Positions 35,428 through 45,610 of a DNA stretch of 64,000 bases are shown in pieces. The stretch is from Takashimella koratensis (taxonomy: Eukaryota > Basidiomycota > Tremellomycetes > Trichosporonales > Tetragoniomycetaceae). Every line of letters starts with the position of its first letter. Position 1 is the stretch's first letter. A program made the translations under genes and the position numbers. The DNA lies in assembly GCA_003116875.1 (NCBI GenBank), contig BCKT01000001.1, forward strand, positions 449,763 to 513,762, given 5' to 3'. The notes under the pieces were generated by a model. It was given only the letters and a program-made list of their open reading frames with translations. It was not told the origin of the DNA and did not search any database.

Positions 35428-36377
35428 ATGGCCCAAGTACTCCCGCAAGGAACCTTCCCACTCGCTCTCTCCTCCTCCCTCCTTGACTTGGCCGCCTCAG
35501 CCAAAAAGCGAAAGCGCGATGCTCCCCCTGACGAGCTCGTAGCCCTCAAATGTATGCACCTCAATGATTACTGCTGACGCCCAGACGCATTCAAACCCGC
35601 CAGCATCAACGACGCGGCATCAGCACAACTCGAGGCTGGGCCCTCGGGGCGCGCACTTCGCTTCGACGCCGTAGGTGACCACTGTGACACTGCTGACTTT
35701 AGGCAACTGGACATCAGGTGTTCGATGCACGGGAAGAGCCCGCAAAGACACGCGAGTGCGTGCTCGTTTGGCTCGAGGATGAACAAGTGGGTCTAGACTC
35801 TGACCCGAGCTGACTATAGATATTCAAACTGTATCCATTGTCATCCACACTTCATCTCACTCCCAATCGTTCTCTCTCTGGCCGGCCAGCACCAGTTGAG
35901 GAGCCCGAACTTCCACCACCAGCCCCTGATAGCGACGGCGAAGAAGACGTACCCGTTGCCGTCACCCGAAAGCGTTCTCGCCCAAGTGAAGTTGCCCCAC
36001 CTCCTCCACCCGCTCGACCTCGCCAAAGTACCGGCGGCAAATCCCTACCTCGCAAAGCTCCTCCCAAACCAGCCCCACCAGTGGCATCTACCCGCAAATC
36101 CGCTGCTCCCGCTCGCCGTGCCGCCGCCAAACCACTGCCCACGGGCAAATTCAAGTCGGCTGAAATCATCGAAGACTCGGATGAGGAGGAAGCGCCAGTC
36201 GAGGACGATGAGGACGACGAGTTTGCAAAGATGATGGGCGAGACGCTGGGCAATGTGGTGGTGGATGAGGATGACGAGGAAGAGGAGGAAGAGGAGGATG
36301 ACGAGAATGACGAGCTAGGAGGGGCCAGACTGGTTGGGGGTTACTCCGCGAACGACGGTGATGTCGAGTGGATATGA
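35428..36377 (+). CDS. EAF-type (ELL-associated factor) transcription elongation protein
   Basis: Exons 35428-35551, 35585-35670, 35703-35786 and 35820-36377 give 283 residues. The first ~115 residues fit the EAF domain: LPQGTFPLALSSSLL, then YAFKPASIND, then a beta-rich stretch with KTRECVLVWLEDEQIFKLYPL and LSSTLHLTPNRS. EAF binds ELL, and together they stimulate RNA polymerase II elongation; S. pombe has Ell1-Eaf1. The rest is a disordered Pro/Lys-rich segment and a strongly acidic tail (residues ~225-265) ending DGDVEWI, similar in kind to the transactivating tail of EAF proteins. Introns are 32-33 nt. Confidence 0.82.
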
Positions 36378-37078
36378 TTGTTGTATTTCTAATGCAGATC
36401 CAGACCTGATTCTCTGCAGCTCTACACCTTGCTTTGAATTCAGGTTCACGCTGGACCCTCTCACCCCAAACGCCAACTTGAAGTCGGGGGAGAGGGGGGA
36501 GGGGCGGTTGACGGACATATCTTATACCTTAAAATTCTTGACGGATATAGCTTATACTTTGCCTTGAGATAAAGTTGACGCTGGATCATCTCACCACAAC
36601 ACAGCCGGCCATTCAGCAAAGTTTACAACCTAGTCCCGCAGGCAGCCGCTTACAGATATTGAACTTACCTCAGCGGTGCTCCGATCCTGCAAAAAGCCGT
36701 GCAGAATCTCATCTGCACGTCGACTTTACATACCATCTACGTTGCAAATGTCCCAACGACGCTTGGCCCAAGCTCCCATGGCTTCAGTCGCAGGTATACA
36801 AGCCCCAGCGCACCCCGATCCTCTACCGACTCCTGCTGATCAGCTTCGCCCCTCAACCCCGCACCTCCTCTTCGTCCTCCTCAGCAAGAACAGGCGTCGG
36901 TTACGGTTGAAGAAGACGTCTCGCCAGTCTGAAAAGCAGTCAAATTGCAAATGCGGTTTCTACCAATGCATGCTGTAGCACCACTACAAAAGGCAGATGC
37001 ATCTGAGATTGAGATATTGAGCTTCAGGCTTCCATCCGAGGGGTGAAGCGTTTGAGTGGTAGTAGATTCCATTGAGCG
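36378..37078. other. Intergenic with an imperfect duplicated module
   Basis: Two sequence pairs are duplicated: 36441-36465 resembles 36571-36595, and 36508-36530 resembles 36538-36560. No supportable gene was found. Several plus-strand ORFs to 36978 have no family resemblance. Confidence 0.55.
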
Positions 37079-38407
37079 ATGAAATCGCACGGATCCCGAC
37101 ACAGCCGCTCCGACCGGCCCCGAGGCGATGCACCAAGCCGGGATAAAGCACAACACCTCGAGACTGAGATTGCCCAAACTACGATGCGACTGTTCAAACG
37201 ACTATCACGAGCACCGGCGAACCCAGTACGAGCGGGTCCAACACCTGCAGAGCCTGCAGCAGCAGCCGAACCACCTCGTCCGCCTCCACCACCTCTCCTC
37301 TTCACTCTCCTCAGCGACCACCTAGGCAGTACTGCAGCCCTTGGTACCCTTGCCGCCCTTTCCCAGACCTCCAAAGCCATATACGCAATCACCACGCCCG
37401 ACCTCTACCGTGTCCTCTATCTCGATGGATGGAGCATACCCTTGTTCTTCCTCAGTTTCCCCGTCTCGGTCAACTACGAAATGGGCGTTCGATCCTTGTT
37501 GAATGTCTTCAACAAGAACACGAGTAAGAAGAAGATCGACATCCCGCCGAGGTGGAAGAAGCCCACGATCGATGCGTGGGGTCTTGCGCGGAAAGCTACC
37601 TTGCAGAGATACGTCCGAGTCATCGTCATCACCAGTCGCCCATCGATCGAGGAGAGCCAAGCCTGCGCCATGTTCTTCCACCACGTGCACCAAGCGACGG
37701 TCTGCCCCAACGCTCGACATGTGGTTCTCGGCGGTGCGGCAGCAGCCAGTTTCCGGCGGGGTAGAATGGACACAATTATTCGGCATTTGGCGAATCCAAA
37801 GTCAGTATGCGTAGCGTTCAAAGACCTGGAGGCGTACCCATTCTTATGGAGTGACGACGACTACCATATCCCAAGCTATGATCGACGATTTACCGACTCA
37901 TCTCTGGCCAGTGGGTATGCTCGCTCCACGGCAATGATGCTCAACGATTCTTTCAAACATTGGACCAACCTCGAACATATCACTCTACACCACGCGTTTC
38001 CCTTTCCGTCGACGTTTCACATGCCGTACGGACCGTTCATCAAAGGTTGCGCCTACCGCTTCGAGTTTGGCGAGTGCACAAAGCAGCCAGTCAACCCGTC
38101 ATGGGGTTGGCCCGTCGACAGCCACTACGGCTGTAAAGGTGGCCCCAACCATGTTAGCGCGAATCTTACCGAGGCCGTCTTGTGGATCGCCGAGGTTCTC
38201 ACAAATGACCAAGCGATGGATGCAGGTCCCATCCAGTTTGTCTTTGCCACCACTATCGCTGGAGAGAAAGACGTGCGAGACGTGGTCATGGCTGAGGTAG
38301 CTCGTAGGTATGGGGGTGTCATTCCAGATGAGATCAAGAACAAGGTATCATTTGTTGTGCAAGATGTCGTCGTGGCCGACAGTTGTAAGAACACTTGTAG
38401 AGATTGA
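37079..38407 (+). CDS. F-box-like protein, function unknown
   Basis: One exon, 442 residues from the first ATG (37079) or 407 from MRLFKRLSRA (37184); I cannot decide between them. A Pro-rich start is followed by an F-box-like segment, LFTLLSDHLGSTAALGTLAALSQTSKAIYAITTPDLYRVLYLDGW. Here a leucine-rich helix leads into the S-K-x-I-x-x-x-T-x-P-x-L-Y pattern seen in many basidiomycete F-box-like proteins. The remaining 300 residues have no recognised repeat, though alternating hydrophobic and short charged stretches (NLEHITLHHAF) suggest a degenerate leucine-rich or alpha/beta domain. If it is an F-box protein it would bridge Skp1 to a substrate. The 3' end is 9 bp from the convergent neighbour's stop. 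Confidence 0.7.
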   Translation: MKSHGSRHSRSDRPRGDAPSRDKAQHLETEIAQTTMRLFKRLSRAPANPVRAGPTPAEPAAAAEPPRPPPPPLLFTLLSDHLGSTAALGTLAALSQTSKAIYAITTPDLYRVLYLDGWSIPLFFLSFPVSVNYEMGVRSLLNVFNKNTSKKKIDIPPRWKKPTIDAWGLARKATLQRYVRVIVITSRPSIEESQACAMFFHHVHQATVCPNARHVVLGGAAAASFRRGRMDTIIRHLANPKSVCVAFKDLEAYPFLWSDDDYHIPSYDRRFTDSSLASGYARSTAMMLNDSFKHWTNLEHITLHHAFPFPSTFHMPYGPFIKGCAYRFEFGECTKQPVNPSWGWPVDSHYGCKGGPNHVSANLTEAVLWIAEVLTNDQAMDAGPIQFVFATTIAGEKDVRDVVMAEVARRYGGVIPDEIKNKVSFVVQDVVVADSCKNTCRD

Positions 38408-38416
38408 ATGAGTACA

Positions 38417-40326
38417 TCACGATGCGTATGCCAAGTCGAATGATTGATGCTCCTCTTCTACCTTCTCCCGTCGCGCAGCCCTCTCTGTGTCTCCCACTTG
38501 TCGATACCTCTTTGCCCTGCTCTTCGCTTTTCTCAACATCCGCCACTCTTCCAACCTGTCCGCACGCTCCATCACCGCCTCGAGCTCTTGAACCTCCTCA
38601 GCCAATGCTCGCCGATTCTCTCCGCCAAGAAAGACACCAGCATTACGCAAGTTGCGCAACCGCCGTGGTCGTTCTTCCTCTAACAAATACTCCCCCGGAA
38701 CCTCTTCCAACACTTTCATCTCCTCCTTTGCCCACTCTACCGCGTCCCTCGCTAGGGCTGAAAGCCGCTTCGACTCTCGCCCGTACTCCCCGCGGCAGAC
38801 CGAAAACACTGGCGGGAACCATTTCGACGAAATTCGGAGACCCGGTTCCCATATAGGCAAATTTTTGGGCGTCGCCTTGTACAGAGATAGCCATTGGACC
38901 CGAGCCTCCTTCGCCGAATGGATCGCGTTGGACAGGATCTGGATTGCGAGGTGGTAGTCGCCAGCGTCGCAGGCCGAGCGAAGAACGATGAAGATGCTCT
39001 GTGGGTTAAAAGTGATCGCTAATGGAGTGACTTCGGGGTCGGGCTGAACGTCAAGTGGGCGGGGAGGAAGTGAGAGAAAGTCGGTTGCGAAGCGTTCGGT
39101 CGCGGGGAAACTTGGCGAAGAGTCAAAGACTGCGGTCAGCAGGGTCATATCAAAAGCTTACATTGCCTCTGTCCAAACAACCCGAGTTGTTGTGCTTCTT
39201 CCGCTGCGGTCATGCTGCTGAGTGTGGGGATATCATCCTCGTCCTCGTCCCATGCCTCTTCAACTGGTGTCACCGGCCTTGTCGCAAGCACCTCGAACGC
39301 TGCAAGCACTCGATACGGACCCGTTGTCGTCCGCAAGTGGTCCAACACCGCGTTGGTCACGTACGGCGTGATAGGAGCAAACTCTCCCACTTGGCGTGAC
39401 AACGTTTTGAGGTCGAAGCCGTACCCTTGTTGCAGGACAAATGAAAACGCTTGGTCGAGTTTCTGTATTGATTCTGGGTCGACTCCAGAACCGGCGGCGA
39501 CGGCGAGATGGCGGACACGTTGGACAGCTGTAAGAAGAATATCAAGGGATGACCCGCGGAGCTGAATGTCGGACGATTGGATGGAGGAGAAGAGGTCGTG
39601 CAAGGTTTTGGTCGCATACTGGACGTGGAAAGGTTTCGGCCGAGGGTGGGTGGATTCGGCTCGGTCGCGACAATATCGGGAGACGGCGGTGAGACAATGT
39701 TCAATCACGATGATATCGGTTCGCCATTGTTCAGGCATCTGACGCAGGATAGCCTCACAAGCGTGGACGTGGCCGAGAAGGGCGAGGGAACGAAGAACGA
39801 ATCTCCAATCGGCGAGGACGATCTCTGAATTGGAATCTGATCGGTCAAGGATATCGCTCATCACCGTTTTCAACCTCCACTCCCATCGCCTCGATGTAAG
39901 CGCATTTGCATTTGCCCGCATCCGACCCGACGACTGGTTGGCGATGTTTTCGGCATCGTCAAAGCGGGGGACAATCGCTCGGAGGACCTGTCGTTTGAGG
40001 AAGTTTGGAAGGGAACGGCGCTGATGTGAGGATAGCCGGTGGTAGGCTCCCCAAGCGTCGTTGGAGTGTCTAACAGCGTCGGGTAGAGGGGTAGAGGTTG
40101 ACCGCTTACGAGAAACGATGGAGTTGAGGTGACGGATGGGGTCAATGTCGGCAGAGATGGTCCTTGAGCGAGCATGGGGAGGGACGTCACGGAAGAAAGA
40201 AGGCGAGGTCGAGGAGGAGGCTTCAGAGTCGAGAGGTTGAGCCACAGTATCGGCCCGTGCGGACGATGCAAAGGCCCTGGACAGAACGGTGCTCGCCCTC
40301 GATGGGCCAGCTAGCCGTTGCAGCAT
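38417..40326 (-). CDS. Putative mitochondrial protein, PPR-like helical repeats
   Basis: Exons 40326-39162 and 39129-38417 give 625 residues. The start MLQRLAGPSRASTVLSRAFASSAR is a classic presequence, and the ATG at 40326 is the first in frame. The body is helical, with pairs such as WRFVLRSLALLGHVHACEAILRQM and SIFIVLRSACDAGDYHLAIQILSNAI. These look like pentatricopeptide or related helical repeats, which in fungal mitochondria bind organellar RNA. No specific family is recognised. The C-terminal ~110 residues are Arg/Glu-rich and probably coiled coil. It shares a 139-bp upstream region with PRP4 and converges with the F-box-like gene. Confidence 0.7.
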
Positions 40327-40465
40327 GATGAGTTGAAGATGTTCAAAGTCCACTGCGTCGATATTTTGATATTTTTTTTTCTCGAATGATTTGGGAGAAA
40401 ATCGGCCGAAACGAAAAAGAAATTAAATTGCCGCCCATCTCAAACCTCACTTCAGCAACCACACC

Positions 40466-42210
40466 ATGGACGTGGACCTCGACGACCTCCGTGAGTCCTG
40501 TCGCCGACACAGCTGACGTCCAGAGTTGGACAACACCTATCAGCTCGGTGGAGACGACGACCAGCGAGAGCGGGAGCAGAATGCGGTGTTGATCGAGGAG
40601 CTCGAGCGGAGAAGGCGGCTTCGGACGTTGGCGGTCCCGACAGATGACAGAAAGGTCCGCGAGCGGTTGCGAGCGTATGGCGAGCCCGTTACGCTCTTTG
40701 CTGAGGGAGTAAGTCTTGGTTTGAGTCTAGCTGATGGAAGCCCGGGGACAGGCGAGACCGTTTGAAGTACATTCAGGAGCGATCAGCAGAGCGTGGAGAT
40801 GTCGAGCTTGATGACGACGAGAGCAGTGACGAGGAAGAGGTGAGTCTGGTCGAGACGTCGCTGATGACAGGAGGAATTTTATACCGAGGGTTCAGACGAC
40901 CTGTTAGAGGCGCGACGGAGCTTGGCTCGGTACTCGTTGTCGCGAGCTCGGCGGCGGATAGCACGGCAGCGGATCGAGGTGGGCTTGCCTTTAGGCAAGA
41001 TTGTCAATGTCCGCAAGGAGGTCTTCTCTGAGCTCAAGGTGGGTTGGGACTTGGCTGGGCTGACTGTAGACGTTTAACAACCTTGGATCGCAATACGGTG
41101 ACGAGCGACCTCTCTCAACGATCCGCTTCTCGCCCAATTCCAAGCTCGTTCTCACCACCTCTTGGACAGGCTCGACCAAGGTTTGGGATCTTCCGAATTT
41201 GAACCAGGTGCACGCGAGGCATGGGCATGTTGACAAGGTCGGCGGAGCGGCATGGCACCCGCGGGCAACGGTTGGGCTGTCCGAGGATGCAGTCAACTTT
41301 GCGACCGGTGGTGGCGAGGGCGAGGTCAAACTGTGGTCGTTGACATCGTGAGTACAATATTGACTTTGCTGACGACAGTGAGAAACCCCTTGCTACCTTG
41401 TCAGGACACACCAATCGAGTTGGGCGGATAGCGTTCCATCCGTCGGGGATCTACCTCGGGTCGGCAGGGTTTGACGGGACGTGGCGGTTGTGGGACACGG
41501 TCAAGCAGACCGAGCTCCTCACGCAAGAGGGACACAGCAAAGAGGTGCAGGCTTTGGCGTTCCAGGATGATGGAGCTTTGGCTGCCTCTGGGTGAGTACT
41601 ATTGTCAACCCCGCTAATGTCAGTGGATTTGATGCGATCGGTCGCGTTTGGGATTTGAGAACAGGGCGAACGGTCATGGTGCTCGACGGTCACGCCAAGG
41701 AGATTCTCGCAATGGACTTTGCTCCCAATGGGTGAGTCATGGTAAGACGTTGCTGATTTCAGATACCAAGTGGCGACGGGCTCCGGGGACGACACGGTTC
41801 GAATCTGGGATTTGAGAGCGTTGAAAACGCAATATATCATCCCTGCCCATAAATCGTCCGTCTCCGACGTGAAGTTTTTCCGCGCAGCCGGCGAGATACC
41901 GTTCATCCCCCTCGACGCGGACCTGGACACTGCGCCACTCCCCGAGACTGCGATGGCAGTGGACGACAAGGATGTCAAGCCGGAAACCAATGGCACAACC
42001 GAGTTGCCTCGATCGGGTCTGTTCCTCGTCACCGCCGGGTTCGACAGCACTGTCCGAATCTGGTCGGCGGATGAGTGGTCGTTGATTCGCAACCTTGCGA
42101 CGGACGCGGGCAAGGTGATGAGTGCGGACGTCAGTGCGGATGGCAAGTTTATCGCCTCGGCAAGCTACAGTCGCTCGTTCCATCTCTTTGGTGGTGACAA
42201 GTCGCTTTGA
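40466..42210 (+). CDS. PRP4: U4/U6 snRNP WD40 protein Prp4
   Basis: Eight exons (40466-40490, 40524-40708, 40741-40839, 40871-41038, 41070-41347, 41379-41591, 41624-41731, 41763-42210) give 507 residues. Residues ~55-85 form the PRP4/SFM domain ([29 protein letters not shown]). An Asp/Glu-rich linker and an Arg-rich helix ([20 protein letters not shown]) follow. The last ~310 residues form a WD40 propeller, for example [20 protein letters not shown] and [20 protein letters not shown], with an acidic loop in the sixth blade. Prp4 with Prp3 holds the U4/U6 duplex in the tri-snRNP. The acceptor of exon 3 is at 40740, not the AG eight bases later, because only it keeps the family reading. Confidence 0.95.
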
Positions 42211-42272
42211 GTATTTATTCATGGTACGAATATCAACAGCATTATGGTATGAATCAACATGACGCCACAAGT

Positions 42273-42735
42273 CTACTTCTTGTACTTGAATTGCCGGGCT
42301 TGGATGAAACGCTGAGCGTCCGACAAGACCTTGTCGCGTTTGAATGACATCCCATTTGGCGCACCTCCACATGTTGGGGAGAGCTGTCCTTTAGCCGGTG
42401 GTCCCATCGCCTACTTACGAAGGTTGGACATCCATCGGTTCCCTCACTCAGTACCCCTGTCTGGGCATCATACTGACAGTCTACGAGCAGATCTACGCAG
42501 TTGTATCTGCCGTTAGATAATTCATCACTACAACTCACAAGCAAACCCCGGACCCGGCGGCAAGAAATCCATAGGTCATTGGGTGAGAATTGTCTGTTAC
42601 CACACTGTCGGGACAGAAAAAATAGCACGTCGCCCCGTTTGATTGGAAGGATCGCTTGCTGGTCTCGACAAACGTAGGCTGGGCGGCAGTGAATAAGGAT
42701 ATGATGAGAGTTGCAAAGAGTGTGGACGCGAGCAT
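42273..42735 (-). CDS. Small secreted cysteine-rich protein, tandem copy A
   Basis: Exons 42735-42540, 42507-42419 and 42383-42273 give 131 residues. An 18-19 residue signal peptide (MLASTLFATLIISLFTAA) is followed by a short propeptide ending in SKR (residues ~26-28), a likely Kex2-type site. The mature part opens with CYFFCP and has 7 cysteines. It ends with SFKRDKVLSDAQRFIQ, then ARQFKYKK. Splice sites, phases and exon lengths match copies B and C. The family is not known to me. It lacks the third cysteine of the other two copies. The stop is 62 bp from the end of PRP4. Function is unknown; the layout is that of a secreted effector-, hydrophobin- or peptide-precursor-like protein. Confidence 0.8.
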
Positions 42736-43074
42736 CTTGCTAGGAGTCGAAGAAAGATATAGGTCAAGCCAGGCAGGGGAGACTCCGCGCTACATTCGCC
42801 ATTGGTGGCCTATTCGAAACGCATGGGCCTCATCGCACCCAAGGTCAACACCAGGCTCGTTGAGGCCCTTTTTGATCATTTTGCTGTGTTTGCATCCTTT
42901 GAGTGTCCGCGAAAGGCATTAGGAGATTACCATCCGGGGTCTGGGCGCGGAGATCCACTTTTTACCTCATTGATGCGAGGATCAATCACGCTGGTCCATG
43001 GACAAAACATGAGAGGGGGGCGAACTGTCATTGCATGTGAGTAGCTCCCAGCCGGATACATATTCTACCAAAGG

Positions 43075-43566
43075 CTATTTCTTGGGCTTGTACTTGAATT
43101 GCCTGTCTTTGATGATACGCTGGGCCTCTGTCAAGACCTTGTCGCGTTTGAAGGTCATCCCATTGTTTGGCGGGGTTCCGCACATCTGAATGAGCTGTAA
43201 TATTAGCATGAGCTCCCTCCCCTCACTCACAGAGGACGGACACTGTGGAACTCCGACCTCCAGCACACCTGTCTGGGGGTTGTAGGCGCAGTCTGGACGA
43301 ATACCTCCGCCGCACTTGTACCTAATGTCAGGTTTCTGCCCAATACTGATCTTGACTCACTCGCAAATCCCGGACGAGGACACATCATCGAAAGGGCAGC
43401 TGGTAGGGGGTGGAAGGCCAATATCCAATGATACCTGACTTGGGCAGGTGAAGTAGCACACCGGTAGATTAGAGACCGCCTGTCGTTTGCTGGCGTCGAC
43501 AAGGGTGGGTCGGGCGACGGTGAGCGAGACCGCTGCGAGAATAGCAAAAAGGTTGGACGCGAGCAT
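43075..43566 (-). CDS. Small secreted cysteine-rich protein, tandem copy B
   Basis: Exons 43566-43361, 43321-43231 and 43194-43075 give 138 residues. The signal peptide MLASNLFAILAAVSLTVA is followed by RPTLVDASKR (pro-site), then CYFTCP and in all 8 cysteines. The middle reads EYKCGGGIRPDCAYNPQTGV, close to the matching LYNC...DCQYDAQTGV in copy A. The C-terminus is TFKRDKVLTEAQRIIK, then DRQFKYKPKK. The 5' flank at 43771-43810 resembles the 5' flank of copy A (42881-42915), so duplication included promoter DNA. No homologous family is recognised. Confidence 0.82.
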
Positions 43567-44027
43567 CGTTAGGGGCTCGGAGGGGGAGGTGGAGAGCCAG
43601 CTTCACAATGCACCTGTCGACTATCTCAATTTCCTGATGAGAGGAGAGTCCCGTCACATGGGCTCGCTTGACGCCATTCGCGCAATGCCCAAAGGACCTG
43701 GATCTCTGGCTGCAATCTCACCTCGGCGGCCGGGCGAGTCCGCCGACCTGCTCTGTGCTGAGTGATCCATGCAGCCTTCTTTGTTGTGTCCTTTGATCGA
43801 CGGCGAAAGAGACTGCGGGACGGCGATTCTGCGGGTCGCCGTGTCTGAACTTGCCCGAGGTATTTTGAGCTCATGCCCCTTGACCATGGCTTTGATCAAA
43901 CAGGTGACGATGGGCAATCTTGAAAAGACGGAGACGGACAGATGTACAGCCTGCTCTCAAGTCATCACACTACTGCGACATGCTTTGCATCTGCAACAAC
44001 TCAACGAGGGGCACATCCCACCACACG

Positions 44028-44546
44028 CTACTTTTTCAGCTTGTACTTGAACTGCCTAGCCTTGATGATCTTCTCGGCGTTGGTCAACCCCCGCGAACGC
44101 TTGAAAGCTCTCTGAGGGACCGAGATGCAATCTGCCACCAGCTGCGGAACGTTATCCTAAGAGCTGAGTCACACTACTTACGTTTGCCGTGGGGCAGCGC
44201 GGGTCTTGCCCAGTCTTCAGGTGACCAGTCGTAGAGTCATAGTTACATTCAGCCTCACCGTCCGCATCGCCGGTTCCGCATGAGTACCTGAACTCCTTCA
44301 GCCTGAGCTTTCCCTATGAACTTACGAGCAGGCGCCACCAGTCGGAGGGCCATTCGTGGTGATGTACTGGCACGTATAGGCCCCCGGTCCAGTGCCCGAA
44401 TGTACGACAAAGCCGGTAGGACACGAGAAATAGCACACCTCTCCGTTGCTGGATGTGTAGGAACGTTTGGCGGTGTTCACCCTAGTCGGCCGGGAGGTGA
44501 CGGTCGAGGCGAGAATGGCAAAGATGAGGATGGTGAGGATGTACAT
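44028..44546 (-). CDS. Small secreted cysteine-rich protein, tandem copy C
   Basis: Exons 44546-44326, 44287-44182 and 44156-44028 give 151 residues. The signal peptide MYILTILIFAILASTVTS leads into RPTRVNTAKR (pro-site), then CYFSCP and 8 cysteines in the same order as copy B. The middle reads SYSCGTGDADGEAECNYDST and the end is AFKRSRGLTNAEKIIK, then ARQFKYKLKK. It is the most divergent copy (an extra 10-13 residues before the C-terminal peptide), so it is probably the outgroup of the three. Intron positions and phases (2, then 0) are identical in all copies, which strongly supports the gene models. Confidence 0.82.
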
Positions 44547-45610
44547 GGTGGTGGCTGTAGAAGGTGAAGAAGGGATACTATGGGAAGTTTCGGATGAAGA
44601 GAATTAGGGAGGCTCATCATGGATCCTACTGATAAAGAAAACCCGGCAGCCTCGACTCTTGGGGAAGGACTTGCTCAGCCGTACATCCCGTGCCCCTCTC
44701 CCCAAGGTCATCGACGACCGGTGTTCTCTGCCTGACTATAGATCCCAATTCCTGCTAGGAACTAGTAACGCCTCGTCCACAAGTCTCGGCAGAACCCTTC
44801 CTCGACATGCAACCTGCAAGTTTACTCGTGCGGACCCGGAAAGGTGCCTCAAAGAAAGGAGCAGGTCCGAGATCTTGCCGAGTAGAGGTTTAATTGCAAT
44901 GCCAGGGTAGGTGTGCCTGTGGCTTTATGCCCCGTTTCCACATTAACGTCCCGCGATTCTGACGGCCTCTGTCCCAGCCCATCAAGGTGTGTAGCATACC
45001 CGCCTGTCTCGGATACTCGTTACCTGAGGAGAGAAGCTTGTAAGTGGACAATTGCATACAGGTTCAACTTGACCTAGGAAAAAAGCTCAACCCTTGGTGA
45101 GGTTTGTTGCGGTGCTCTGGGACTGTCGTCTCTCTCAAGCCTGAGGGGATGGGTGCTCAGCTGTGTTTCACAACGTAACAGCATCTGCAGAACTCCTGCG
45201 TTGATATATCATTAAAGCTAGACCAACCGCATGATACACTGGTGCAACAGACCAAACGAGTTCCTGGGTACCGGTACCGAACAGGCTGGAAGCTGACAAT
45301 AGATTCAGCGGCGCCTCGCTTGACCCTGCTGGGAAATACGTTCCTGAGAAGCTGCCCCAAAACTCCGAGCCGGGCAGAGGTGAGTATGCAGCCTTGAGTC
45401 GAATCTTAGCAAAGCAGACACTTCCAAGGCCAGAAATAGCTCTCCAAGGATGACTCTGCTTCTGGGCCAACGCCGCAGGCTAAAGTCAATGAAACTTCAG
45501 CCGCGGTCGACAGTCACGCACAAGGGCGCAGACCGGATCTCACAGCCGATAACCCGGCACAGATTTCATCTTCATTCAGACATAAAGTAATTCATCCTAA
45601 TACTCTTCGC
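44547..45610. other. Intergenic, 5' flank of the secreted-protein array
   Basis: No supportable gene in 1.06 kb. Short minus-strand ORFs at 45157-45470 have no splice partner or signal peptide. I looked for a fourth copy of the cysteine-rich family (CYFxCP or RQFKYK) and found none. Confidence 0.5.
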
